NCBI RefSeq assembly: GCF_030123065.1
Contig: NZ_CP126093.1
Coordinates: forward strand, 2,174,001 to 2,238,000
DNA from: Neobacillus sp. DY30
Lineage (GTDB): Bacteria > Bacillota > Bacilli > Bacillales > Cytobacillaceae
Reading direction: 5' to 3'
DNA: 64,000 nt
Below the pieces are notes generated by a model. It was not told the DNA's origin. It ran no database searches and saw only the letters and a program-made list of their open reading frames with translations. Positions 10,708 to 19,478 of this stretch are shown in pieces. Made by a program: the position numbers and the translations under genes. Position 1 is the first letter of the stretch; each line of letters starts with the position of its first letter.

Positions 10708-12528
10708 TCATTTCTTTAATGTATCTTTATCCTTTATAAACTGATAAATATTGATGGCTAAATGAATATTAAAAAGGGATTGACTATCATTCAAGTCTGT
10801 TACTAGAATTTCCTCGATTCGTTTTAAACGATAACTTAACGTATTCGTGTGAATATGCAAGGTATCCACCGTTCTCTTGATATTTTGATTTTGGTCTAAA
10901 TATGCAATCAGCGTACTTAACAATTCACCTTTTCTAGATTGTTCGTATTGAATAAGTGGACCTAATACTTCCTGAATAAAATCAATTAATTCTTCCTTAG
11001 AGTTTTGTAAAATAAACCTCTGAACCCCGAGATCTGTATAACTAATGACTCTATCATCAAACAGATAGTTTTTGAGAAATTTTATGCACTTAGTAGCTTC
11101 TACAAATGACTCATGAACAAGAGTAAGACCTTGCTTCATTCTGCCAATACCAACGGACACGTCTATCTCACTATACTTATTACTCATTTCTAGCTGTAAC
11201 TTCCGAGCAAGTTCCTTTATTTCAGCAACATGATTGGATGAAGAAACTCTTGAATTCAATGATAGCAGGGCTGCGATTTGATTTTTGTCCCTAACTGCGG
11301 TTACTTGAAAGTTCCTGCCAAGCAATGTCCTATTAGTCATATGGAGTAAATTTCTAATAACAGGATCACTAATAACATGTTGTTCGTTTATCTTGTCTTT
11401 AGCATTGATAATAATCGCCGCGTAGTTCCAGTTAGGATCAAAATGTAAATTTTTTGCTTTCTGAATCAACAGCTCATCAATCTGTCCTGAAAAGAGTTTG
11501 GTTACAAATTCTCCTCTTAAACGCTGCTGTGTCTCAAAAACCGCTTGTTCTTTTACAAGTTCAAGTGAAATAACCGTACAAGCATGTTCAAGAGCAGCAA
11601 TATCCACTTTACTGACTTTTTGTTTTGAAAGGATGATTAGACCGCCAAGAGACTTTTGTCTAGAGCCAAGCGGTAATACAACTAATTGATATGTATCGTC
11701 TATTAATGTTATTTCAGAAACGGTATGTGAGTTTTCTAGATTTAAGATAATTTGTTTTGCATACGCTTTCATAAATTCACTCATTTCAACGGAGAAGGAG
11801 GAGTGGCAGGCAGAAGCCCTAAGCTCTCCAATTTCATCAAAAAGAAACAAATGCTGTCCAATTGTATTATGTATATAATTCAAAATTGATTGAATACCTT
11901 CTCCATTCACAACAAGGTTTGCTAAGTTTCTATGTATTTCAATGGAATGGGAAAGCTTGCGAACCATTTTTTCTTTTTCAAAAAATAGTTTTGATTTTTC
12001 CAAGGCAACCGCTGCTTGGTGACCAATCGCTTCCAATAAATGAATATCCTCCTGCTTGAACTGCAAGGATTGTTCAAATGAGTCCAATGTAATGACTCCG
12101 ATACATTCTCCCTTTTGTAAAATAGGGGAAGAAATAACAGAGGTAAAATGAAAATTGCTCGGAATTGCCTGGTCTAATAAATCTCTATTATATGGAGTTA
12201 ATGTAGACAATGCTTGTTTAACTTCTCCCTCATCCCAAAAAATGAGGCATTTTTTTGCAGCAAAGGCCATACCTGTCATGGACTCGCCGCTTTCTAGTTT
12301 AATTTGCCTAAAAATATGTGGATAAAATAATCCTTGAGCTGATTTTGCGATCAGCCGATTCTGGCTTTTGTCAAAAATCCAAATCGAACCGCCCCCAGCA
12401 GCTTCCACCACAGAGATCGTTTCACTCATAATGGATTCAAAAATGGAGTTGATATCCAATTTAGAATTAATAACGTTGGACACATGGATTAAGGACTTTA
12501 GTTGCCGATGAGTTAATGTTTCTTGCAC
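10708..12528 (-). CDS. GAF-domain PucR/CdaR-type transcriptional regulator
   Basis: 606 aa. A GAF sensor domain lies at about residues 20-180 (SETISVVEAAGGGSIWIFD through HQAAVALEKSK). A degenerate GGDEF-like region typical of this family is in the middle (VGIGRMKQGL). The C-terminus carries the PucR helix-turn-helix LLSTLIAYLDQNQNIKRTV, then HIHTNTLSYRLKRIEEI. The gene is transcribed divergently from the leucine-degradation operon, so it is the best candidate for its regulator, sensing an acyl-CoA or related metabolite. This role is inferred from position. Confidence 0.88.
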   Translation of the reverse strand: MQETLTHRQLKSLIHVSNVINSKLDINSIFESIMSETISVVEAAGGGSIWIFDKSQNRLIAKSAQGLFYPHIFRQIKLESGESMTGMAFAAKKCLIFWDEGEVKQALSTLTPYNRDLLDQAIPSNFHFTSVISSPILQKGECIGVITLDSFEQSLQFKQEDIHLLEAIGHQAAVALEKSKLFFEKEKMVRKLSHSIEIHRNLANLVVNGEGIQSILNYIHNTIGQHLFLFDEIGELRASACHSSFSVEMSEFMKAYAKQIILNLENSHTVSEITLIDDTYQLVVLPLGSRQKSLGGLIILSKQKVSKVDIAALEHACTVISLELVKEQAVFETQQRLRGEFVTKLFSGQIDELLIQKAKNLHFDPNWNYAAIIINAKDKINEQHVISDPVIRNLLHMTNRTLLGRNFQVTAVRDKNQIAALLSLNSRVSSSNHVAEIKELARKLQLEMSNKYSEIDVSVGIGRMKQGLTLVHESFVEATKCIKFLKNYLFDDRVISYTDLGVQRFILQNSKEELIDFIQEVLGPLIQYEQSRKGELLSTLIAYLDQNQNIKRTVDTLHIHTNTLSYRLKRIEEILVTDLNDSQSLFNIHLAINIYQFIKDKDTLKK

Positions 12529-12583
12529 CGTTTCATCACCCTTCCTATATGAAACTTATATTACATATTGGTCTACTTTTGTG

Positions 12584-12606
12584 AATTTGTGTAAAAGTCA
12601 CAAATT
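12584..12606 (+). promoter_or_regulatory. Dyad between the PucR-type regulator and the leucine operon
   Basis: AATTTGTG (12584-12591), TAAAAGT, CACAAATT (12599-12606): perfect 8-bp arms. Its core TTGTG-N7-CACAA is one base short of a Rex site. It could serve the divergent regulator. Confidence 0.4.
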
Positions 12607-12785
12607 TATTACAACTATATTCATGAAAAGGTACATAGCATAATAATGCTAATCGTTATATTCTGATTATAAGAAAATTATGAAAGCATTGAAAGGGGGG
12701 ACTGTCCAAAGAATAGCAGTTTAATAGGTTGTTTTTAACTTTTTGGCTAATAACAATCTTAATATTTGGAAGGGGTTGTAGAAAA

Positions 12786-13925
12786 ATGAATTTTGATTTA
12801 ACAAAAGAACAAGAGATGATCCGCAATTTAATTCGGGATTTTGCAGATGCTGAGGTAGCTCCTGGGGCAGATGAACGTGATCGAACAGGAGATTTCCCAA
12901 AGGAGGTATTTTCAAAATTAGCAGAGCTGGGGATTATGGGTCTTCCATTTCCTGAACAATATGGTGGTGGTGAAGCAGATACAATCTCTTTCGCAATCGT
13001 CGTTGAAGAACTAAGCCGCGTTTGTGCCTCTACTGGTATTACATATTCTGCACATATTTCATTAGGCGGTGCTCCGCTTAATTTATTTGGTACCCACGAA
13101 CAAAAAGAAAAATACTTAACACCGATTTGTACGGGAGAATCTTTCGGGGCTTTTGGATTGACGGAACCAAATGCAGGCTCAGATGCAAGTGGAACCCAAA
13201 CAACAGCAGTACTCGATGGAGATGAGTGGGTCATTAACGGCTCTAAATGTTTCATAACAAATGCTAGCTATGCCAAACACCTGGCAGTGACAGCTGTAAC
13301 TGACCGCTCAAAAGGAATCAATGGTATCAGCGCTTTTATTGTTCCTACAAATGCTCCAGGCTTCTCTGTCATTGATAACTATGAAAAAATGGGTCTACAT
13401 GCTTCCAATACAACAGAACTAATCATGGACAATGTAAGGGTCCCTAAAGAAAACCTTTTAGGTACAATTGGAAACGGTTACAAACAGTTTTTAGCCACAC
13501 TTGACGGCGGGAGAATCGGAATTGGGGCTATGGCGGTAGGAATTGCTCAAGGTGCATATGAAAAATCGCTTCAATATGCAAAAGAGAGAAAGCAGTTTGG
13601 AAAAAGTCTATCCAACTTCCAAGCTATCCAGTTTAAGCTCGCTGACATGGCCATGAATATTGAATTAGCTCGGAATATGGTCTTTAAAGCAGCATGGTTA
13701 AAGGATCAAGGAAGAGTATTTAAGAAGGAAGCAGCATATGCAAAGTTATTTGCTTCAGAAATTTGTATGCGTGCTTGTGACCAAGCGGTACAAATTCATG
13801 GCGGATATGGATATATGAAGGAATATCAAGTTGAGCGTTTCTTCCGTGACGCAAAACTCTTGGAGATCGGTGAAGGAACATCTGAGGTTCAACGAATGGT
13901 CATTGCGAAACAAATTGGATGTTAA
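12786..13925 (+). CDS. yngJ: Acyl-CoA dehydrogenase (YngJ-type, likely isovaleryl-CoA)
   Basis: 379-aa FAD enzyme, first gene of the operon. Signature FGLTEPNAGSDASGTQT binds FAD and substrate, and CDQAVQIHGGYGYMKEYQVE is the C-terminal signature. The catalytic base is E363 in IGEGTSEVQR, as in short-chain dehydrogenases. The eukaryotic isovaleryl-CoA dehydrogenase instead has it in an internal helix, and here that place reads LDGGRIG. The substrate is therefore inferred from the operon (leucine route), not from the active site. A frame opens at 12729, but the start at 12786 follows GGAAGGGGTTG. Confidence 0.9.
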   Translation: MNFDLTKEQEMIRNLIRDFADAEVAPGADERDRTGDFPKEVFSKLAELGIMGLPFPEQYGGGEADTISFAIVVEELSRVCASTGITYSAHISLGGAPLNLFGTHEQKEKYLTPICTGESFGAFGLTEPNAGSDASGTQTTAVLDGDEWVINGSKCFITNASYAKHLAVTAVTDRSKGINGISAFIVPTNAPGFSVIDNYEKMGLHASNTTELIMDNVRVPKENLLGTIGNGYKQFLATLDGGRIGIGAMAVGIAQGAYEKSLQYAKERKQFGKSLSNFQAIQFKLADMAMNIELARNMVFKAAWLKDQGRVFKKEAAYAKLFASEICMRACDQAVQIHGGYGYMKEYQVERFFRDAKLLEIGEGTSEVQRMVIAKQIGC

Positions 13926-13963
13926 AGAACGGTCAATAAATATTATTGTTAAAGGAGCCTAAC

Positions 13964-15934
13964 ATGGATATCAGTGGAATTTTACAAGTTGTTTCAAATA
14001 GTAAACTCATTTATCCAGCCAAAGAAAAAGTGCAGTCAACCTCTATTGGAAGCACCGAAGCTTTTCAAAAACTTCTTAAACAATCTCAAGAAGATCCTGC
14101 AACATTCTGGGATACTGCAGCACGTGAACTTGTTTGGTATGAACCGTGGAATGAAACCATAAGTGGAGAACTTCCTGATTTTCGCTTTTTTACCGGCGGG
14201 ATTAGTAACCCAAGTGTAAACTTACTAGATCGTCATATCGAAAATGGTGCAGGCAACCGAACCGCTCTGATTTGGGAGGGTGAAAACGGGGACAGTAAAT
14301 TCTTCACTTATAACATGCTTCTTTCCGAAGTCAATCGATTTGCAAATGTTCTTAAATCATTGGGTGTGAAAAAAGGCGATTGTGTAGCTATTTTTCTTCC
14401 AAATCTAGCTGAGGCGATTATCTCTGTTTTAGCTTGTTTTCGGATTGGCGCGGTTTACAATACGATTTTCTCTGGTTACTCTGAAAAATCACTGACCGAC
14501 AGACTCGTTAATTTTAAGCCGAAAGTATTGATTACTGCTGACGCAACGGAACGGAGAGGTAAACTCATTCGTTTAAAGGAAAAAGTCGACCATGTTGTAC
14601 CATCTATACCTTCTATTGAAGCTGTCATTGTTGTAGACCGATTAGGGACAGAGGTTCAAATGAAAGAAGGCCGGGATTATTGGTGGCATGAGCAGACAAA
14701 AGCAGCAAGTATAGTTTGCGAACCTGAGAGATTAGAAGCAAATGAGAGTGGTATTGTATTTTATACAAGCGGGACAACAGGTAAACCAAAAGGTGTCGTT
14801 CATTCTGGAATGGCTTTTGTTATTCAGAATTATATGTATGCCAAGTATCATATGGATCACCGTCAAGACGATGTTTTATGGTGTACCGCGGACATCGGCT
14901 GGTTAACCATGCATATTTGGGGAATAGCAGGTGCTCTTGCCAACGGTATTACAACCGTTGTATATGAAGGTGCTGTTGATTATCCAACGAAGGACCGTTT
15001 TTATCAAATCATTGAAAAATACAGGGTAAATAAACTTTTTACTGCTCCAACCGCCTTAAGGATGTTAAAAAGTATGGGAGAAAAGGTTTTAGACAAATTT
15101 GATTTATCTTGTCTCGATGTCATTTCCCTTGTTGGAGAACCTTTCGATCCTGAAACTTGGTATTGGACATATGAGGTGTTAGGTAAGAAGAAAGTTTATA
15201 TCAATAACACTTGGGGTCAAACCGAAACAGCAGGGTCTCCTATTGCCGGTGCAGCATGGCTGACACCAATGAAACCTGGGGCCGCGGGAACTGCCTTTTT
15301 AGGTGCTGTTTTAGATGTAGTGGATGAAGAAGGCAATTCAGTTAACCCTGGCAGGTTAGGAAATCTCGTTATTCGAAAACCATTCCCTATGTTATGCCGT
15401 ACACTTTGGAAAGAACCTGAGCGCTATTACGCATCCTATTTTAGTCAAGTGGAAGGCTGCTATTATGCTAGCGACTTGGCATTAATTGATCATGATGGAT
15501 ATTTATGGGTAGTTGGCCGTTCCGATGATGCGTTTAATGTTGCAGGACATCGTTTAAGTACAATGGAAATGGAAAGTGCAGTACTCGAAATTGAGGGTGT
15601 TTCGGAAACGGCGATCATTGGAGTTCCTGACGAAATTAAAGGAGAAGTTCCGCTCGTATTTGTTCGTCTCGCTGATGGGTACCAAGAAACAGCTCAATTA
15701 AAACAGCAAATAAATGATCAAATTATTCAACAAATTGGTAAGATTGCAGCTCCTAAATCAATTGTGTTTACAGATATGCTGCCAAAAACCGTCAGCGGAA
15801 AAATTATGCGCCGCTTATTAAAGGAAATTGTGGTATCTGGAAAGGTTCAAGGTGACATTACGGGACTAGAAGATCCAGCATCCGTAGCACAAATACAAAA
15901 AATTGTTGCTGAAAAGGCATCAGTCAAAAGGTAG
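13964..15934 (+). CDS. Acyl-CoA synthetase of the acetyl-/acetoacetyl-CoA synthetase type
   Basis: 656-aa adenylate-forming enzyme that would couple a short-chain acid to CoA with ATP. An N-terminal ACS cap domain is present. The P-loop motif is YTSGTTGKPKGVVHSG, INNTWGQTETAG follows, and the C-terminal catalytic Lys is in PKTVSGKIMRRLL. The start is the ATG at 13964, after AAAGGAG; a TTG 18 bases upstream includes the RBS and is unlikely. In B. subtilis the equivalent place holds YngI, of about 549 aa. This protein is longer and closer to acetyl/propionyl-CoA synthetases, so isovalerate or acetoacetate activation is plausible. Confidence 0.85.
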   Translation: MDISGILQVVSNSKLIYPAKEKVQSTSIGSTEAFQKLLKQSQEDPATFWDTAARELVWYEPWNETISGELPDFRFFTGGISNPSVNLLDRHIENGAGNRTALIWEGENGDSKFFTYNMLLSEVNRFANVLKSLGVKKGDCVAIFLPNLAEAIISVLACFRIGAVYNTIFSGYSEKSLTDRLVNFKPKVLITADATERRGKLIRLKEKVDHVVPSIPSIEAVIVVDRLGTEVQMKEGRDYWWHEQTKAASIVCEPERLEANESGIVFYTSGTTGKPKGVVHSGMAFVIQNYMYAKYHMDHRQDDVLWCTADIGWLTMHIWGIAGALANGITTVVYEGAVDYPTKDRFYQIIEKYRVNKLFTAPTALRMLKSMGEKVLDKFDLSCLDVISLVGEPFDPETWYWTYEVLGKKKVYINNTWGQTETAGSPIAGAAWLTPMKPGAAGTAFLGAVLDVVDEEGNSVNPGRLGNLVIRKPFPMLCRTLWKEPERYYASYFSQVEGCYYASDLALIDHDGYLWVVGRSDDAFNVAGHRLSTMEMESAVLEIEGVSETAIIGVPDEIKGEVPLVFVRLADGYQETAQLKQQINDQIIQQIGKIAAPKSIVFTDMLPKTVSGKIMRRLLKEIVVSGKVQGDITGLEDPASVAQIQKIVAEKASVKR

Positions 15935-15941
15935 TTAGCAG

Positions 15942-15983
15942 AGCTGGTCATTTATCAGGAGCATATTTGGCAAATGACCGGCT
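15942..15983 (+). other. Intra-operon stem-loop without T run
   Basis: AGCTGGTCATTT pairs with AAATGACCGGCT (one G-T pair) in the 172-base gap before the biotin carboxylase gene. With no T tract it is more likely an mRNA-processing or stability element than a terminator. Confidence 0.4.
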
Positions 15984-16106
15984 GCATATGGAAGATTAAG
16001 AGTTAAAGAGCTAAAAAAATAAATCATTATGTTTTTACATATCTTTATATAGTAGCTTACGCGTATTGAATCTATTTTGATAAAAGCGAGAAAGGGTGGA
16101 AAAGGC

Positions 16107-17468
16107 ATGTTCAAAAAAGTATTAATTGCTAACCGCGGTGAAATTGCTGTTCGTGTAATCCGTACATGCAAAGCCTTAGGGATTACAACGATTGGAGTCT
16201 ACTCTGAAGCTGACGCTGATGCTCCACATGTAAAAATGGCGGATGAGGCCTATTTAATTGGAGGTTCCCGGGTAGCTGAAAGCTATTTAAATATCAATAA
16301 AATACTAGAAGTCGCTCAAGGATCAGGAGCGGAGGCAGTCCACCCAGGCTACGGCCTTCTTTCCGAAAATGCTGAATTTGCTCGCCGTTGTGAGGAAGCC
16401 GGTCTTATATTCATCGGACCTTCTCCAAAGGTTATTTCGAAAATGGGAAGTAAAATTGAATCACGTAAAGTAATGGAAGAAGCAGGTGTTCCTGTTGTTC
16501 CAGGAATCACCTACCCACTCTCAGATGCAGAGGAAGCCGTAGAAGTGGCAGACAGAATCGGTTATCCCGTCATGCTGAAAGCTTCTGCTGGAGGTGGCGG
16601 AATTGGAATGCAGGTGGTCCAGAACGGAGATGAAATCCGTAAAGCTTTCGCGGGCAACCAAAAGCGGGCTACTGATTTTTTTGGTGATGGATCGATGTAT
16701 ATTGAAAAATTTGTACCAAATCCAAGACATATTGAGATTCAAATCTTAGCCGACAATTCGGGAAATACTGTTTATCTTTGGGAACGTGAATGTTCGATTC
16801 AGCGCCGTCATCAAAAAGTGGTAGAAGAAGCCCCATCCTCGTTTATCACCGAAGAAACCCGGACAAAGATGGGCGAAGCTGCAGTCAAAGCGGCAAAATC
16901 AATTGGGTATAAAAATGCCGGGACCATCGAGTTCTTAGTGGATGAAGAGCAAAACTTCTATTTTCTTGAAATGAATACACGTTTGCAAGTGGAGCACCCG
17001 GTTACGGAAGAAATTACAGGATTAGATTTAGTGGAACAACAATTGCAAATTGCGGCAGGTCAACCTTTGAGCTTTTCTCAAAAAGATGTAAAACGTGAGG
17101 GCCATGCCATTGAAGTACGAATTTATGCAGAAGACCCTAAAACATTTTTCCCTTCACCTGGAAAAATAACAAAATTAGAACTACCGAACGGACCGGGAGT
17201 TCGACATGAATTAGCTATTCATGGTCAATCGGCAGTGACTCCTTTTTATGACCCAATGATCGCGAAGCTTGTTGTCAAAGGCAGCAATCGTGACGAGGCA
17301 ATCCAACGCCTGCAAGCTGCATTAGCGGATTATCAGATTGAAGGGATTAAAACAAATATCCCGATGCTGCAGGAGGTAATCGCCCATTCGGCATTCCATT
17401 CAGGCGATACGACAACAGATTTTGTCAGCAAGTATTTAAAACCAACTAAACCAAAAAAGGTGAAATAG
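16107..17468 (+). CDS. yngH: Biotin carboxylase subunit of the methylcrotonyl-CoA carboxylase
   Basis: 453 aa, cytoplasmic. It carboxylates biotin using ATP and bicarbonate. An N-terminal biotin carboxylase domain (VLIANRGEIAVRVIRTCKALG), an ATP-grasp with glycine loop KASAGGGGIGM, ECSIQRRHQKVVEEAPS, and EMNTRLQVEHPVTEEITG are all present. The start is the ATG at 16107, after AAAGGGTGG; an in-frame upstream TTG lacks an RBS. Paired with the separate biotin carrier and the carboxyltransferase in the same operon it forms a three-piece carboxylase. Confidence 0.93.
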   Translation: MFKKVLIANRGEIAVRVIRTCKALGITTIGVYSEADADAPHVKMADEAYLIGGSRVAESYLNINKILEVAQGSGAEAVHPGYGLLSENAEFARRCEEAGLIFIGPSPKVISKMGSKIESRKVMEEAGVPVVPGITYPLSDAEEAVEVADRIGYPVMLKASAGGGGIGMQVVQNGDEIRKAFAGNQKRATDFFGDGSMYIEKFVPNPRHIEIQILADNSGNTVYLWERECSIQRRHQKVVEEAPSSFITEETRTKMGEAAVKAAKSIGYKNAGTIEFLVDEEQNFYFLEMNTRLQVEHPVTEEITGLDLVEQQLQIAAGQPLSFSQKDVKREGHAIEVRIYAEDPKTFFPSPGKITKLELPNGPGVRHELAIHGQSAVTPFYDPMIAKLVVKGSNRDEAIQRLQAALADYQIEGIKTNIPMLQEVIAHSAFHSGDTTTDFVSKYLKPTKPKKVK

Positions 17469-17480
17469 GAGGAATAAATC

Positions 17481-17693
17481 ATGAGTGAAATTATTGCAAG
17501 TATGGCTGGAAGTGTATGGAAGGTATTAGTTCAAGTTGGGGATCAAGTAGAAGAGGGCCAGGATGTTGTGATTTTAGAATCGATGAAAATGGAAATCCCG
17601 ATCGCTGCTGAATTCGATGGAACGGTCAAAGAAGTAAAAGTGGCAGAAGGCGAATTTGTAAATGAAGGCGACGTTATTGTGGTAGTAGAATAA
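17481..17693 (+). CDS. yngHB: Biotin/lipoyl attachment carrier protein
   Basis: 70-aa single-domain carrier. Biotin is attached at K36 in LESMKMEIP, with the usual hairpin repeats (AGSVWKVLVQVGDQVEEG and GTVKEVKVAEGEFVNEGD). It carries carboxyl groups between YngH and YngE. It starts 12 bases after yngH, after AGGAGG. Confidence 0.94.
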   Translation: MSEIIASMAGSVWKVLVQVGDQVEEGQDVVILESMKMEIPIAAEFDGTVKEVKVAEGEFVNEGDVIVVVE

Positions 17694-17726
17694 AGCCACA
17701 GGTAAAGGTGGAAAGGAGATGGAACA

Positions 17727-18653
17727 ATGAAGTGGCCTGCAAGTGTAACGATTAAAGAGGTGGGTCCTCGTGACGGGTTACAAAACGAAAAAAATTTTAT
17801 TTCAACAGAAGATAAAATCACTTGGATTAATCAATTGTCAGAAAGTGGATTAAAACATATTGAAATCACCTCATTTGTTAATCCAAACTGGATTCCGGCA
17901 CTTTTTGATGCAGTTGCTGTTGCAACTGGCATTACCAAAGTGCCTGGTGTCACGTATACAGCACTCGTTCCAAATCTCCAAGGGTTGGAACGGGCTTTTC
18001 AAACAAATATTGATGAAGTTGCAGTATTTATGTCAGCTAGTGAAACTCATAATCTAAAAAATATCAATAAAACGATTGACCAAACTTTCCCTGTGTTAAG
18101 AGATTTGGTAAGAGAAACCCTTTCTGCCGGTAAACTCAGCAGAGGTTATGTGTCGACCGTTTTTGGCTGTCCATATGAAGGGCAGGTTGATATTGACGAA
18201 GTTATACGGGTTTCCGAATCTTTATTTGAGATGGGGATTGGGGAGCTGTCTCTCGGGGATACAATCGGTGTTGCAAATCCAAAGCAAGTTCAAGAAGTGT
18301 TGGATGTTTTATTGAAAAGATTTCCAGCAGATAAGTTAGCCATGCATTTTCATGATACGAGGGGAACCGCATTGGCCAACATCTTAGTAGCATTAGAAAT
18401 GGGGATTACCATTTTTGATTCTTCTCTTGGCGGCTTAGGAGGATGTCCCTATGCGCCTGGGGCTGCAGGAAACGCAGCGACAGATGATTTAATCTATATG
18501 CTTCACGGGATGGGTATCCATACAGGAGTAGATCAGCAAAAGCTGCTGTATGCCTCTCAATTTATCCAAGAGAAAATCGGCCGAACTTTACCAAGTAAAA
18601 GTTTTCAAGCGGCAAGCTCACAGCTGGGTGGAACACTTGGAAGTACTGTGTAA
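17727..18653 (+). CDS. yngG: Hydroxymethylglutaryl-CoA lyase
   Basis: 308-aa TIM-barrel enzyme of the HMGL-like family that splits HMG-CoA into acetoacetate and acetyl-CoA, the last step of leucine breakdown. EVGPRDGLQNEK carries the substrate-binding Arg and metal-binding Asp; HFHDTRG carries metal-binding His; SLGGLGGCPYAPGAAGN holds the catalytic Cys loop. GGAAAGGAGAT precedes the ATG. Confidence 0.94.
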   Translation: MKWPASVTIKEVGPRDGLQNEKNFISTEDKITWINQLSESGLKHIEITSFVNPNWIPALFDAVAVATGITKVPGVTYTALVPNLQGLERAFQTNIDEVAVFMSASETHNLKNINKTIDQTFPVLRDLVRETLSAGKLSRGYVSTVFGCPYEGQVDIDEVIRVSESLFEMGIGELSLGDTIGVANPKQVQEVLDVLLKRFPADKLAMHFHDTRGTALANILVALEMGITIFDSSLGGLGGCPYAPGAAGNAATDDLIYMLHGMGIHTGVDQQKLLYASQFIQEKIGRTLPSKSFQAASSQLGGTLGSTV

Positions 18654-18666
18654 GGAAGGTGAAATC

Positions 18667-19449
18667 ATGAATAAAACGATATTAGTTAATAAACTGGATA
18701 ACGGAATCGTAATGATTACGTTAAATAGACCGGAAGCTGCTAATGCTTTATCCATACAGATGTTAGAGGGTCTGCGGGACACGATCCTTACATGTAAATT
18801 TGATGTGTCAGTCCGCTGTATCGTGATTACAGGGGCTGGAGAAAAAGCTTTTTGTGCAGGAGCTGATTTAAAAGAAAGAGCTGGGATGGATCGTGTTCAG
18901 GTGAGAAAAACCGTTTCCTTGATTCGCGATACGATCAACGCTTTAGAATCATTACCCCAACCGGTCATCGCGGCTGTGAACGGTGTAGCTTTTGGCGGCG
19001 GAACGGAACTGGCGCTTGCTTGTGATTTCCGTATTGCCTCTGAAACTGCCAAGCTAGGTCTTACAGAAACTTCACTTGGAATTATTCCTGGAGCAGGCGG
19101 AACACAGCGTTTACCTAGATTAGTAGGAAAGGGACGTGCCAAAGAGCTGATTTTTACTGCGAGGAGAATTGATGCACAAGAGGCCCTTGAAATTGGATTA
19201 GTAGAGTATACAGTTCCATTTGAAGGTTTATTAGATAAAGCATTAGATTTGGCAGGGAAAATTGTTCGGAATGGTCCAATCGCCGTCGCACAAGCAAAGT
19301 TTGCAATCGATAAAGGTTATGATGTTGACCTCAGCACCGGTCTTGCGATTGAGCAAAACGCCTATGAAGTAACGATTCCAACAAAAGATCGATTAGAGGG
19401 ATTACAGGCTTTTAAAGAGAAACGTACTCCAAATTACATTGGAGAATAA
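18667..19449 (+). CDS. yngF: Enoyl-CoA hydratase family protein, likely methylglutaconyl-CoA hydratase
   Basis: 260-aa crotonase-fold enzyme. The oxyanion-hole regions are AFCAGADLKERAGM and NGVAFGGGTELALACDF, and the acid/base Glu positions lie in LTETSLGIIPGAGGTQRL. The operon assigns it to hydration of 3-methylglutaconyl-CoA to HMG-CoA. A frame opens at 18550 inside yngG, but the ATG at 18667 follows AAGGAAGGTG and gives normal family length. Confidence 0.9.
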   Translation: MNKTILVNKLDNGIVMITLNRPEAANALSIQMLEGLRDTILTCKFDVSVRCIVITGAGEKAFCAGADLKERAGMDRVQVRKTVSLIRDTINALESLPQPVIAAVNGVAFGGGTELALACDFRIASETAKLGLTETSLGIIPGAGGTQRLPRLVGKGRAKELIFTARRIDAQEALEIGLVEYTVPFEGLLDKALDLAGKIVRNGPIAVAQAKFAIDKGYDVDLSTGLAIEQNAYEVTIPTKDRLEGLQAFKEKRTPNYIGE

Positions 19450-19478
19450 TAGAAACTTACATGAAACGAGGAGGAAAA

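Noticed and set aside
12656..13255. 199-codon minus-strand frame across the start of yngJ
   Set aside because: Antisense shadow of the acyl-CoA dehydrogenase gene; no RBS and a low-complexity Ser/Pro-rich product.
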